A stretch of 32,662 nucleotides of DNA, from the IMG/VR virus record IMGVR_UViG_3300006790_000062, positions 1 to 32,662 of that record; one strand, written 5' to 3'. Below the pieces are notes generated by a model that saw nothing but the letters and a program-made list of their open reading frames with translations, was not told the origin of the DNA and made no database searches. The stretch is from a virus. Below, piece after piece: positions 1 through 7,330 of the stretch. Each line of letters begins with the position of its first letter. The stretch's first letter is position 1. The translations under genes and the position numbers were made by a program.

Positions 1-2
1 AA

Positions 3-437
3 GGGGTTGCTACCCCTACATTCTTTGATGTGGCAAGAAGAAACAACGCTGGCTCCGTATTCAACATGATGAGGGTTAGGCAAAGCACTGATTCTCAAGG
101 CGCAGCAATTCTTGAGTTGTTTGGTGATATATTCTCCGGACCTGCTGGTGACCAAAAAGTACCTAACATCAGTGACTTTGCAAGCGTTATTGGACAGAAT
201 GGATATCAAGTCCTACCTAGTGGGTTAATCATTCAATGGGGGCGCGATGTTCAGGCGGCAAACACTGGTAATACTGTTTTCCCAATAGCATTTCCAACCA
301 ATGCTTTTGCTGTTGTAGGTACTACTGAAAGTGCGGGAACTGGAGACTTCGTCTTTATAATAACGGCTTTAAGTTCTACGCAGTTCTCATTCTTCAAGTC
401 GGCAGTCCCTAACTTTTGGATAGCAATAGGTTTTTAA
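3..437 (+). CDS. Tail fibre protein, C-terminal part (5' cut by window edge)
   Basis: The frame is open from the left edge, so only the last 144 residues are visible; an internal GTG at 30 is not the true start because VATPTFFDVARRNN reads continuously through it. The end carries the pattern GYQVLPSGLIIQWGRD followed by a beta-rich tail ending in WIAIGF. This matches the C-terminal receptor-binding domain of phage tail fibres (gp53-like C-terminal domain), where LPSGLIIQWG is a hallmark. It acts at the tip of the fibre in host recognition. The next gene, one base downstream, looks like its assembly chaperone, which fits the usual fibre/chaperone pair. Function is inferred from this motif and context; the virion-anchoring N-terminus lies outside the window. 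Confidence 0.85.
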   Translation, partial: GVATPTFFDVARRNNAGSVFNMMRVRQSTDSQGAAILELFGDIFSGPAGDQKVPNISDFASVIGQNGYQVLPSGLIIQWGRDVQAANTGNTVFPIAFPTNAFAVVGTTESAGTGDFVFIITALSSTQFSFFKSAVPNFWIAIGF

Positions 438-438
438 T

Positions 439-966
439 ATGAGTTATATAATTTATTCACCAAGCAAAAACGCTTGTTATGATTCAAGGCTAAATTATCC
501 AGATTCTAATCCAATTCCTAGCGATGGCGCTCCGGTTTCAACTGATAATTGGAAAGAGTATTGGTGCAATAACCCTCCAGAGGGTAAGTATTGCGAGTGG
601 GACTCTAAAGATGATTGCTTTTGCTGGGGTGATATCGCACCCCCTACACTTGAAGAGTGCAAAGAGGCCAAGCTTAAAGAGATTACCGACGAATACAATA
701 CTCTTGTGTACGCTGGTTTTAGCTCTGATGGTGTTAGCTACGAAAGCACACTTGAAAACCAAAGCAGAATTATGATGGCTAAAATGGCTGGCGGTGGAAT
801 GGTCGTAGATGGTGGAAAGATGGTTATGCTTACTGCTACTGAGGCCAACCAAGTATTTGATGATATGAATACTTACGTTAACTCATGCAATGAGCGATAT
901 GCCAAGGCACAGGATGAAATTGAAGCAGCAACAACAAATGACCAAGTGAATGCAGTAGTGTTATAG
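439..966 (+). CDS. Tail fibre assembly chaperone-like protein (DUF4376-like C-terminus)
   Basis: This 175-aa protein has a cysteine- and tryptophan-rich N-terminal half (residues 1-70) and a helical C-terminal half (about 75-175) containing LKEITDEYNTLVYAGF and TATEANQVFDDMNTYVN. The second half resembles the DUF4376 domain found in proteins encoded directly after phage tail fibres, some of which help fibres fold or trimerise. The ATG lies one base after the fibre stop codon, so the two are translationally coupled. The chaperone role is inferred from position and this resemblance. It could instead be a small structural protein of the fibre tip. Confidence 0.65.
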   Translation: MSYIIYSPSKNACYDSRLNYPDSNPIPSDGAPVSTDNWKEYWCNNPPEGKYCEWDSKDDCFCWGDIAPPTLEECKEAKLKEITDEYNTLVYAGFSSDGVSYESTLENQSRIMMAKMAGGGMVVDGGKMVMLTATEANQVFDDMNTYVNSCNERYAKAQDEIEAATTNDQVNAVVL

Positions 967-974
967 GTGTAATA

Positions 975-1469
975 GTGGACTGGCTAGACATAGGAAAAGA
1001 GATTTCAAAATACGCGCCTCTCATTGGGGGCGCTCTTGGTGGCCCTGCTGGTGCTGGTATAGGCACATTAATATCAAGTGCTTTGAATTGTGATGACAAT
1101 CCAGAATCAATAAAAAAGGCATTATCAGACCCCGACGCAATACATAAAATCGTAAGCTTGCAAAGTACACATGAAGTGGAACTACAAAAGGCTGTGATTG
1201 CCGCCTCAGTTGAACACGCAAAGATAGACCAAGCTGACAGGCAAGACGCGAGACACGTTTATAAGTCGAGCATGATGCCACCTATCATCACGGTTATTCT
1301 GTTCTTCCTGTTCGCTGCAATGACTTATGCAATGTTTAAAGTCCCAATTCCACCAAGCAACAAGCAAGCGGCTGATATGATTTTCGGTGCCGTGGTTACT
1401 TGGTGTGGTATAACTATTCATGGATATTTTGGTGGTGATCCACTTAGTACGAAACGGGGTAAAAAATGA
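975..1469 (+). CDS. Holin, three transmembrane segments (GTA_holin_3TM-like)
   Basis: This 164-aa protein has a glycine-rich hydrophobic segment (about residues 15-37, GGALGGPAGAGIGTLISSAL), a charged helical middle with DQADRQDAR (85-92), and two clear membrane spans (about 101-121 and 132-154). It ends in the basic tail TKRGKK. This layout fits the three-TM holin family whose charged loop carries a D/R-rich motif. It would form inner-membrane lesions that release the endolysin. The start is GTG with AGGTG upstream. It overlaps the endolysin start by four bases, the classic holin-endolysin pairing. Confidence 0.8.
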   Translation: MDWLDIGKEISKYAPLIGGALGGPAGAGIGTLISSALNCDDNPESIKKALSDPDAIHKIVSLQSTHEVELQKAVIAASVEHAKIDQADRQDARHVYKSSMMPPIITVILFFLFAAMTYAMFKVPIPPSNKQAADMIFGAVVTWCGITIHGYFGGDPLSTKRGKK

Positions 1470-1939
1470 TGAATGTCATAGACATGCTTAAAATTGACGA
1501 GGGATTCAGCTCTAAGCCTTACATTGATACAGAAGGATATCCAACTGTAGGGCATGGACAGCGATTAGGTCCAAAACATGCAAGCCTTGATATGTATCAA
1601 TTTGAAGTCAATAAAGAAGTGGCCGAGGCTTGGTTAAAAGCATCACTCGATAAGAAAATTGAGCAATGCGATCCGTTTAAACGCATTGAGTTAGCTTTGA
1701 GTGCTTGCCGTGAAAACGAGATTCGTCATTCTGTTATTCTTGCAATGGCTTATCAGCTCGGTGCTGCTGGCCTTAATGGATTCAAACAGTTTCTAGGTGC
1801 TGTCATTGACCACGATTGGAAGCGAGCACACGACGAAATGCTTGATAGTCTTTGGTCGCGTCAGGTTCCTAACCGAGCTAACCGGATGGCTGGCATGATG
1901 TTGCGTGGAGATTGGGATAGTTATTACTTAAAAATGTGA
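1466..1939 (+). CDS. Endolysin, T4-type lysozyme (GH24 muramidase)
   Basis: This 157-aa protein has the GH24 catalytic region at its N-terminus: LKIDEGFSSKPYIDTEGYPT followed by VGHG. Glu12, Asp21 and Thr27 line up with the T4 lysozyme triad Glu11/Asp20/Thr26. The C-terminal motif WSRQVPNRANRMAGMM is the usual W..Q.pnRA.r lysozyme segment. It hydrolyses the MurNAc-GlcNAc bond of peptidoglycan. No signal peptide or SAR segment is seen, so it is expected to stay in the cytoplasm until the holin opens the membrane. ATGATG at the start overlaps the holin stop, with ACGGGG six bases upstream. Confidence 0.95.
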   Translation: MMNVIDMLKIDEGFSSKPYIDTEGYPTVGHGQRLGPKHASLDMYQFEVNKEVAEAWLKASLDKKIEQCDPFKRIELALSACRENEIRHSVILAMAYQLGAAGLNGFKQFLGAVIDHDWKRAHDEMLDSLWSRQVPNRANRMAGMMLRGDWDSYYLKM

Positions 1940-1945
1940 GGTTCT

Positions 1946-2083
1946 ATGATCGTAAAAGTTAAAGGCGGCTATCAAGTCAAAAGCAAGACAGGGAAAAACC
2001 TTGGCAAGTACAAGACTAAAGCAGCCGCAGAGAAAAGACTTAAGCAAGTAGAAATGTTCAAACACATGAAGAAGGGTAAATAA
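1946..2083 (+). CDS. Small lysine-rich protein (45 aa), function unknown
   Basis: This short ORF starts seven bases after the endolysin stop. It encodes a 45-residue basic protein beginning MIVKVKGGYQVKSKTGKN and containing KTKAAAEKRLKQVEMFKHMK. Similar tiny proteins with a K-x-GGY-x-V...GK-x-LG-x-YKTK-x-AAEKRL pattern are, from memory, common near structural or lysis genes of phages and have no known function. The N-terminal half looks like small beta strands and the C-terminal half like a helix. A stop/start overlap (TAATG) couples it to the next ORF. Confidence 0.65.
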   Translation: MIVKVKGGYQVKSKTGKNLGKYKTKAAAEKRLKQVEMFKHMKKGK

Positions 2084-2145
2084 TGGCTGGAATGTACGGA
2101 AAGAGTGGCCGCAAGAAGAAAACAGGCGGCAAGCGCAAGAAGTAA
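2083..2145 (+). CDS. Tiny highly basic peptide (20 aa)
   Basis: ATG overlaps the stop of the 45-aa gene (TAATG), and the ORF ends two bases before a terminator stem. The product is MAGMYGKSGRKKKTGGKRKK, with ten Lys/Arg among 20 residues. Tight coupling and extreme composition suggest it is translated, but so short an ORF could arise by chance. A nucleic-acid-binding or virion-packaged peptide is possible; no function can be assigned. Confidence 0.45.
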   Translation: MAGMYGKSGRKKKTGGKRKK

Positions 2146-2147
2146 AA

Positions 2148-2166
2148 AAGGCCCAGTACGGGCCTT
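2148..2166. terminator. Bidirectional intrinsic terminator between lysis genes and convergent minus genes
   Basis: A 7-bp perfect stem AAGGCCC/GGGCCTT encloses a 5-base loop. An A-run lies on the left (a T-run for minus-strand transcripts), and the right side reads TTATCT. It separates the plus-strand lysis cassette from the convergent minus-strand gene whose stop codon overlaps the stem. Confidence 0.75.
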
Positions 2167-2491
2167 ATCTAATTCCGCACAATTCATGAACTGTTTGCTC
2201 GTCAAACCTTTTCTTTAATTCGTTTTGGTCTACTGTGCAAATGTACCTGAGAGCCACGAAACGAGCATCACCCTTACGATACCATTCATAAGCTACCTTT
2301 CGAGGCGTCTGGTTAAACTCTCGCACCCCAAAGCCGTCTAGTAGTATTGCGTAGGCGTAACCCACCTTAGCCTCTTTAACTTCACCAGTAAGCTGACTAT
2401 ACCCAAGTAAAAACACGAGGGTTAGAATCAGAAATGAAGGTTTCACTTTTTCAGCCCAGAGACTAAAGAGCTTATCAATTAATACTCCCAT
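2165..2491 (-). CDS. Single-pass membrane protein with periplasmic domain, unknown
   Basis: This 108-aa protein begins MGVLIDKLFSLWAEKVKP. One membrane span follows (about residues 20-37, SFLILTLVFLLGYSQL), then a charged soluble domain with two cysteines (RYICTVDQ and HELCGIR). The predicted topology is N-in/C-out, placing the cysteines in the periplasm. ATG at 2491 is chosen over an upstream in-frame ATG at 2515, which would extend the overlap with the preceding gene. Its place beside the lysis genes and its topology allow an inner-membrane spanin role, but the expected coiled coil is not apparent. Function is unknown. Confidence 0.5.
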   Translation of the reverse strand: MGVLIDKLFSLWAEKVKPSFLILTLVFLLGYSQLTGEVKEAKVGYAYAILLDGFGVREFNQTPRKVAYEWYRKGDARFVALRYICTVDQNELKKRFDEQTVHELCGIR

Positions 2492-2685
2492 GAAAAGCGC
2501 GCCTCGCGCTGGCAAATGTTGTTCTTACAATGAACACCGGAATTTGGATTTCCTGCCCAATGGCCTTTTACATTGCCGTGAGCTTTAACCCAATGTGCTT
2601 TATCGTAGGGGTTTTTAGATGCGTATATATTGAACCCTGCCAATATACAGCTAAGGAGCAGTATTGCTTTAAGTAGATGAATCAT
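2479..2685 (-). CDS. Small exported protein, unknown
   Basis: This 68-aa protein has an N-terminal signal sequence (MIHLLKAILLLSCILAGF, possible cleavage after NIYA). The mature part is short and polar, rich in His, Asn and Gly, with two cysteines (VHCKNNICQ). LLSC is only a poor lipobox, so a lipoprotein is possible but not favoured. ACGGGA lies eight bases upstream of the ATG. The stop overlaps the start of the next minus-strand membrane protein, so the two form a pair. An envelope or lysis (spanin-like) role is a guess. Confidence 0.6.
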   Translation of the reverse strand: MIHLLKAILLLSCILAGFNIYASKNPYDKAHWVKAHGNVKGHWAGNPNSGVHCKNNICQREARFSWEY

Positions 2686-2708
2686 AAGTTTTGTCCCGTT
2701 TTTTTTGG

Positions 2709-2737
2709 ATTTTAACTAGCTGTGCAACTGTGTTCAA
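2709..2737 (-). promoter_or_regulatory. Candidate sigma-70 promoter for the two exported/membrane proteins
   Basis: On the minus strand, TTGAAC (2732-2737) is followed by a 17-base spacer and TAAAAT (2709-2714), placing a start site near 2702, just upstream of the 68-aa gene. It matches 4/6 and 5/6 consensus positions. Found by eye only. Confidence 0.4.
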
Positions 2738-2741
2738 GAAA

Positions 2742-2761
2742 TGACCCCAATTAAGGGGCCA
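2742..2761 (-). terminator. Weak candidate terminator after the spike-like gene
   Basis: CCCC/GGGG pairs around AATTAA, with two further outer pairs and one mismatch; on the minus strand TTTCTT follows. It lies downstream of the minus-strand gene ending at 2807. A second hairpin with 6-bp arms GTCAGC/GCTGAC at 2770-2791 lies between. The stem is weak, so this is tentative. Confidence 0.35.
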
Positions 2762-2806
2762 TCTCTCTAGTCAGCAACGGGACTGGCTGACCGCGACAGT
2801 GTAACT

Positions 2807-4396
2807 TTATACATCTAGGTTTTCTACCATTAAGATTGAACCTAAATCGTTAGCTACTGCGTCGAGATTAACCTCGTTGGTACACATAGCCTCGTAAAAG
2901 TCGCCTTGTGTAGCGATGTAATCAAAGCAGCAATAGGTTGTTGTGTCCGTCCCTGATCGTAAACTTGGGCCTAATGATGTAGCCTTAATGGTCGTGCCAT
3001 TTAGCCTAATTGCATGTTTTACTGTATCGGCTGAGCCTATATCTTGAGTGCCACCTCGATAAGTTACACGAATGCGCCTACCTGTTGGGCCTAGATAAGT
3101 AATCTTGCCACCTTGAACGGCCTCGCATCGAGTCATTATATTTACTTTAGGGTCTAAAGCTTCAACGGCTGGATCGGCTGCATAGGTTTGGCCTCCCGCA
3201 TGACCTGACCAAGTTCCGTTAATTCTTTCGAATATCCCTGATGTGTTGATTACTGTCACAACGTTTGTATTGATCGCATTGATACCAAACACACGGGTTC
3301 GAGGTAATCCCTCTGCACCGTAAACTTTCACGTTTGAGCTTCGTTCCGTTAGGTTACTGGAGAACGTCACAAAGTTAGCGATAGTGTCAACAAAGGCTTT
3401 ATCTGTGGTAAAGGTTGTTCCTGTCCTTGCGGTAATCTTCTGAGCGCCAGTAGTCGCACAGTCACCCTCGATATAAACAAAGTCGTTAATCTGTCTTGAG
3501 TGACCGACAGACGTTGTATATTGAGCAAAACCGCCATTATTACCGATTGCTGTTATATCTCCTGTTTCTTCTTCTGCGAATATCGTAGGCGTTTGACCAG
3601 GGTTCGCATAAATACCCGTGTTAATAAGTAGGTTTGAAGTGATAGACGGGTCAAAGTCGAATACTGTCTCTCCCGTCATTGCGGCAATTTGCACAGAACC
3701 ACTTGTCAAAATGGTTGTGAAGTTTAGCGGGTCACTTTGCCTAATCTTGATGTAGGTTGAACCTGCAATCGCTGGCTGGTTAGCAAGAATAGGGTTACTA
3801 AATTCAATTGCACAATCTAGGCTATCAAAGTGATTCATTGAGTTTCTAGATTCTGAGTTAATCCAGCGAACAAACGCGCCAGCGCCTCGGCAAGTAGTCT
3901 CAAAGTTATCAAACACGCAATCTTCGACAATAAAACGCTTTGTTATGATGTCATTCGTTACAGGGTTGATACCAATAGCGCCAGCCGCGCCAGTACTGAC
4001 AATTGTTAAGCCTCTTAGAGTGATCTCATTGTGTAGGCTCGTTTCAATGAATGGCCCACTTGAGCCCGTGATAATTGAGTTAGTTTTAGAGTTACTGAAA
4101 ATAACTTGGTTAGTGGAAAGTAGCCATTTTACATCACCCTCGACAATAGGCGCACCAATCTCAAACACTGTACCGTCAGGAAATGCAGTACCAAAGTTAC
4201 GAACGCCACCAATTAAGGGCGGTAAATCCGCAAGAGTTTGCACAAGTACCGTGTTAAGCGCATTAACCGCATTGAATATGTCAGGTGTTTTACTCTTGGT
4301 TACTTGGCTTGATGTTACATTCAAAAAGTCAGAATCATCATTGAGAGGCGTTTGGGTTTTCCCCTCAATGTAGGTTTTCATATCTTTGGTTGTCAT
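2807..4396 (-). CDS. Spike-like, beta-rich virion protein (probable parallel beta-helix)
   Basis: This 529-aa protein has a short helical N-terminus (MTTKDMKTYIEGKTQTPLN) and then a long stretch rich in Val, Ile, Thr and Asn. It contains rung-like segments such as HNEITLRGLTIVSTGAAG and TKRFIVEDCVFDNFETTCRG, as in right-handed beta-helix tailspikes. No catalytic motif is recognised. The start is the ATG at 4394-4396, which overlaps the upstream stop (ATGA) and has GAGGTGG five bases before it; an alternative GTG at 4405 sits on this ribosome binding site. It is last in a three-gene minus-strand cassette with a LamG-domain adhesin. A host-binding or polysaccharide-related role is likely but inferred. 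Confidence 0.65.
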   Translation of the reverse strand: MTTKDMKTYIEGKTQTPLNDDSDFLNVTSSQVTKSKTPDIFNAVNALNTVLVQTLADLPPLIGGVRNFGTAFPDGTVFEIGAPIVEGDVKWLLSTNQVIFSNSKTNSIITGSSGPFIETSLHNEITLRGLTIVSTGAAGAIGINPVTNDIITKRFIVEDCVFDNFETTCRGAGAFVRWINSESRNSMNHFDSLDCAIEFSNPILANQPAIAGSTYIKIRQSDPLNFTTILTSGSVQIAAMTGETVFDFDPSITSNLLINTGIYANPGQTPTIFAEEETGDITAIGNNGGFAQYTTSVGHSRQINDFVYIEGDCATTGAQKITARTGTTFTTDKAFVDTIANFVTFSSNLTERSSNVKVYGAEGLPRTRVFGINAINTNVVTVINTSGIFERINGTWSGHAGGQTYAADPAVEALDPKVNIMTRCEAVQGGKITYLGPTGRRIRVTYRGGTQDIGSADTVKHAIRLNGTTIKATSLGPSLRSGTDTTTYCCFDYIATQGDFYEAMCTNEVNLDAVANDLGSILMVENLDV

Positions 4397-6879
4397 TGAA
4401 TCCACCTCTGTGATAGATAGCTGTTAACTGCGTCGATTTCTACAGTTGGTAAGTAGAAGTTATTCGAATAGAAAAACTCGTATAGTTGGCCGTCTTGTTG
4501 CTCTGTTCCTATGTTGTTGTTTAAAAATCTCATTTCTGAGCTTTCCAAAACTAGAGTTCCACTACCAACAACCAAAACAGGCATAGAAACAACCAAACCA
4601 TTAACATATAACGTGGGCGGTGTTACTGGTAGGCCACTATTCCACATCATAATCAAGTGGAAGTCTTCACCCGTATTAATTGGGGCGCTAGTGGTTTCAT
4701 ACTCCCAGTTTGTGCCAGTAGTATCGTGAATGAAATTAAAGTAAATCTGATTACCTGAAACTCTCGCCCTTAAAGTCCATGATGATTTATCGACTAGTGT
4801 CCCCCATGAACCCGCAATATTATCTATACGGCCAGCATAAACGAGTGAAGCACCACCGCCAGACCACAAGTTATTCACTCCCGCGCTAGTATTAACAGAC
4901 AAGCTCCCGCCGTTGTCCTCGATGACAGGGCGACCATTTAGAGAGTTGAGTACCACTTGAGGCACGCCAGCATTGACACCAAGTGCATTGTTTTTCGCTG
5001 ACTTATCGAGAAGTGACGAGAAATCGCCAACGGTTGACGGGCTTAACAACTCAGTATAACTAGGGTCAAACCATATGCGTACATCTTGTGCCGTGTATGG
5101 AATGGCCGGACTTTCACGACCTGAGCCTATGGCCCACTCATTGATCAAGAAATCGCTTAGCTCTGTGACTTCTGGACCGCTTAGCGCTCTGCGATACAAG
5201 ACACCCTCGAACCATTCACCATTGAAAGGCTTATCGCCTGTAGCATTACGGCCAACACGTAAGTCACTACCTGAATCGTCATCCGTTGCGCCCCCTCCTG
5301 CATCCTTGGTCACAGACAGAGAAACGCCGTTTAAGTATATGAGCGGGTCTGTGTTTGGTGTATCTTTGTCCCAAGTCCATATGACTACATTAGGTTGACC
5401 ATGTACAAAGGCTTGTGTGTCAGTTGTAAAGCTGTAGTTTGTCCCTGCTGATGAGTGCTGTAATCGAATTGACGACACACCAGAGGTAGGGTTATCAATG
5501 GTTAAAGCCCATTGCACTTTCTGATATAGAGCCTCTTCCGTTTTGTTATCGAAAAGGTCAATAACTGCAACGGCTGTCGCGCCACCTGCCCAGATATTAT
5601 TTAACTGTGATGGATTGCTTAGGTTGACACCGCTTGACACTTTCCCGTCAAATGCGATCACATTAGGGTCAAAGGCTGTAGCCCTCCAAAATGCGATTGT
5701 ATTCTCTAGGGTGCTGGCTGCGTCATATGATGAGTTATCAGTCGCAACAGTCATTATGCGCCCGTCTGTGTTGGTCACTGGCTGCAATTTGCTGTTAAAC
5801 CAATAAACCATACCGCCAAGGGCTAGAGGTGTAGGGACTTCCTCGGTAATAAACTGGTCGGTTATCTCATCATAAAGAAGATCGCCTGTTACCTCATCGG
5901 TAATATACGTCAAGTCATCCGCATCAATACCACCATTCTGCGCCCCGAGTTCTGGCAAGTTGGTAAACGTCCAAGTTAGGCCAGTCTTGTCGAGGTTGGT
6001 ATATATGCCTCCATCGCCATTCACAACAATGCGATCGGTTAGCTCGGATATTTGACCGAGTAGAGTTGTAGCCGCTTGTACCTGTGTCCATGCTGACGCT
6101 GCATTCGTTGGGTCTGTGTTTCTGTAAATTCCATCGTTAGCCACTACCGCGAGCAATTCACCACTGGCAATCTCTAGGAAATCGACAAAAGTCGAAGTAG
6201 TTGCCGGGAATGCACTATAAGCCGTGTAGGTAACGGCTGGTTGGTCTGAGTTCGTGCTGAATTGTGCAACCCCATTCCACACATAAGAACGGCCAGTCGT
6301 GTACTGTGAAACTCTAACGTTAGTTATGTTGCTTGCACTTCCTCCGACTAAAGTAGCATCTGTAAAGTTAGTACCCCAGTCATCAGAGAAACGAACGATA
6401 TTAGCCCCGCGAGCTGCCACAAACATACGCCCGTCAACATGCCTAATAAAATGGTAGTCATGCGGTACTGCTACGGTATCAATAACAGTCAGAGTATTTA
6501 TATCAATGCGTCTTAAGAAACCGACATCACCTATAATTATCTGAGTTCCGGTAAATATAAGCCCGTAAGCGTCCGTTAGCCCGAAGGAGTAAGGAGTAAA
6601 TACATTCCCATATGTTGTTGATATTTGTAGGCGCGTACCCTCAAGAGCCATAACAATAGGCCCATGTTTCAGAACTGCCCTTATTGGCTGGTTTGGCAAT
6701 CTCTCGATTTTCATCGAAAGGTCACTATTAGCCAAAACTAGACCATTGTTTCCAGTTAGCTGTTGTGGGCTTTCTGATGTAATCGCTACGGTTGGCGTAA
6801 AATTAAGAGGCTCGACGTCAGTCCCTAGTACAGAAACTACTAGTGAAGACAATTTACCCCGTTGCTCTTGCCTTCTCAT
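4393..6879 (-). CDS. Large adhesin: propeller-like region plus two LamG/ConA-like domains
   Basis: This is an 828-aa protein. Residues about 40-310 form repeated beta-strand units resembling a propeller (SDDWGTNFTDATLV and NGDGGIYTNLDKTGLTWTF look like Asp-box/BNR repeats). A short linker contains YITDEVTGDLLYDEITDQF (325-343). Two concanavalin A-like jellyroll domains follow at about 395-583 and 598-828. They look duplicated: NNIWAGGATAV versus NNLWSGGGASLV, PLIYLNGVSLSV versus PTLYVNGLVVSM, and each ends in an L...EW/RW helix. Such domains bind or cut glycans, so a receptor-binding virion protein is likely. GGGGAGG precedes the ATG. No signal peptide is present, consistent with a virion component rather than a secreted one. 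Confidence 0.7.
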   Translation of the reverse strand: MRRQEQRGKLSSLVVSVLGTDVEPLNFTPTVAITSESPQQLTGNNGLVLANSDLSMKIERLPNQPIRAVLKHGPIVMALEGTRLQISTTYGNVFTPYSFGLTDAYGLIFTGTQIIIGDVGFLRRIDINTLTVIDTVAVPHDYHFIRHVDGRMFVAARGANIVRFSDDWGTNFTDATLVGGSASNITNVRVSQYTTGRSYVWNGVAQFSTNSDQPAVTYTAYSAFPATTSTFVDFLEIASGELLAVVANDGIYRNTDPTNAASAWTQVQAATTLLGQISELTDRIVVNGDGGIYTNLDKTGLTWTFTNLPELGAQNGGIDADDLTYITDEVTGDLLYDEITDQFITEEVPTPLALGGMVYWFNSKLQPVTNTDGRIMTVATDNSSYDAASTLENTIAFWRATAFDPNVIAFDGKVSSGVNLSNPSQLNNIWAGGATAVAVIDLFDNKTEEALYQKVQWALTIDNPTSGVSSIRLQHSSAGTNYSFTTDTQAFVHGQPNVVIWTWDKDTPNTDPLIYLNGVSLSVTKDAGGGATDDDSGSDLRVGRNATGDKPFNGEWFEGVLYRRALSGPEVTELSDFLINEWAIGSGRESPAIPYTAQDVRIWFDPSYTELLSPSTVGDFSSLLDKSAKNNALGVNAGVPQVVLNSLNGRPVIEDNGGSLSVNTSAGVNNLWSGGGASLVYAGRIDNIAGSWGTLVDKSSWTLRARVSGNQIYFNFIHDTTGTNWEYETTSAPINTGEDFHLIMMWNSGLPVTPPTLYVNGLVVSMPVLVVGSGTLVLESSEMRFLNNNIGTEQQDGQLYEFFYSNNFYLPTVEIDAVNSYLSQRWIQ

Positions 6880-6882
6880 GGC

Positions 6883-7266
6883 TTAGCCTCCCCAGTAGGA
6901 GATCTTGATAGTTAATTCATTGGTCACTGCTGTTGGCGTGCCGCCTCCGTCTAAGGTTTCAAGCTGGAACGATGAACGAGCCATCATTTTTAAGACTAGA
7001 GTAGGAACGTCAATAACATTTAGATGATCAACAAAGTCTATTGTTTCTCCATCAGTGTATGGAATGTTTGAAAGAAAGGTTGCAATAGGAAGATTAGTAC
7101 CATCCGCCTTTGGTGTTGCACTAGTCCTTACTCTAATATTTGAAATATTTGTTGTGCCATCAAACTGAAGCGCAAAAGCTGCGTCAGTCTTATCTACAAG
7201 TGAAAAAATTTCAGATATGCTTTCACCTGCTCGGATTGTAACGATTTTTGTCTTTTGAACGCCCAT
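6883..7266 (-). CDS. Small beta-rich protein, first gene of the adhesin cassette
   Basis: This 127-aa protein begins MGVQKTKIVTIRAGESIS and is mostly beta strand (FALQFDGTTNISNIRVRTSA, ELTIKISYWGG). The stop is three bases before the next ATG, so it is in one operon with the 828-aa adhesin and the spike-like protein. It may connect the adhesin to the tail or cap a fibre; no family is recognised. ATG at 7266 is chosen over GTG at 7302 because AAAGGGGG lies six bases upstream and the longer form would run through a terminator hairpin. Confidence 0.6.
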   Translation of the reverse strand: MGVQKTKIVTIRAGESISEIFSLVDKTDAAFALQFDGTTNISNIRVRTSATPKADGTNLPIATFLSNIPYTDGETIDFVDHLNVIDVPTLVLKMMARSSFQLETLDGGGTPTAVTNELTIKISYWGG

Positions 7267-7313
7267 AAAAAACCCCCTTTGTGGTGTTTTAAAAGTATAC
7301 ACATAAGGGGGTT
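7267..7313 (-). terminator. Terminator whose 3' arm carries the next gene's ribosome binding site
   Basis: Arms at 7271-7283 and 7300-7313 pair for 13 bp with one bulged base around a 16-base loop. On the minus strand the second arm ends in GGGGG and runs into six Ts, followed at once by the ATG at 7266. It ends the early minus operon (last gene 7331-7534). The same GGGGG is the likely Shine-Dalgarno sequence of the adhesin cassette, so readthrough RNA would hide it. Confidence 0.75.
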
Positions 7314-7322
7314 AGCGTTAAA
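7294..7322 (-). promoter_or_regulatory. Candidate promoter inside the terminator loop, for the adhesin cassette
   Basis: On the minus strand TATACT (7294-7299, 5/6) lies 17 bases after TTTAAC (7317-7322, 3/6). Transcription from near 7287 would leave out the first arm of the terminator hairpin and free the GGGGG ribosome binding site. The -35 match is weak, so this would need an activator or be wrong. Confidence 0.3.
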
Positions 7323-7330
7323 TGTTAGTC

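Noticed and set aside
538-852. 104-aa minus-strand ORF inside the fibre chaperone gene
   Set aside because: Shadow of the plus-strand gene, with no ribosome binding site or context. The same applies to most other opposite-strand ORFs within the late genes.
2770-2791. GTCAGC/GCTGAC hairpin as a terminator of the spike-like gene
   Set aside because: Six base pairs with a 10-base loop and no T-run in either direction; mentioned only as a neighbour of the weak terminator.
3945-4373. 142-aa plus-strand ORF opposite the spike-like gene
   Set aside because: The minus-strand frame is much longer, is coupled to its neighbours and has a strong ribosome binding site; this ORF has none of these.
1-7302. 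Diversity-generating retroelement or CRISPR array associated with the adhesins
   Set aside because: No reverse transcriptase gene, no template/variable repeat pair and no regularly spaced repeats were seen.
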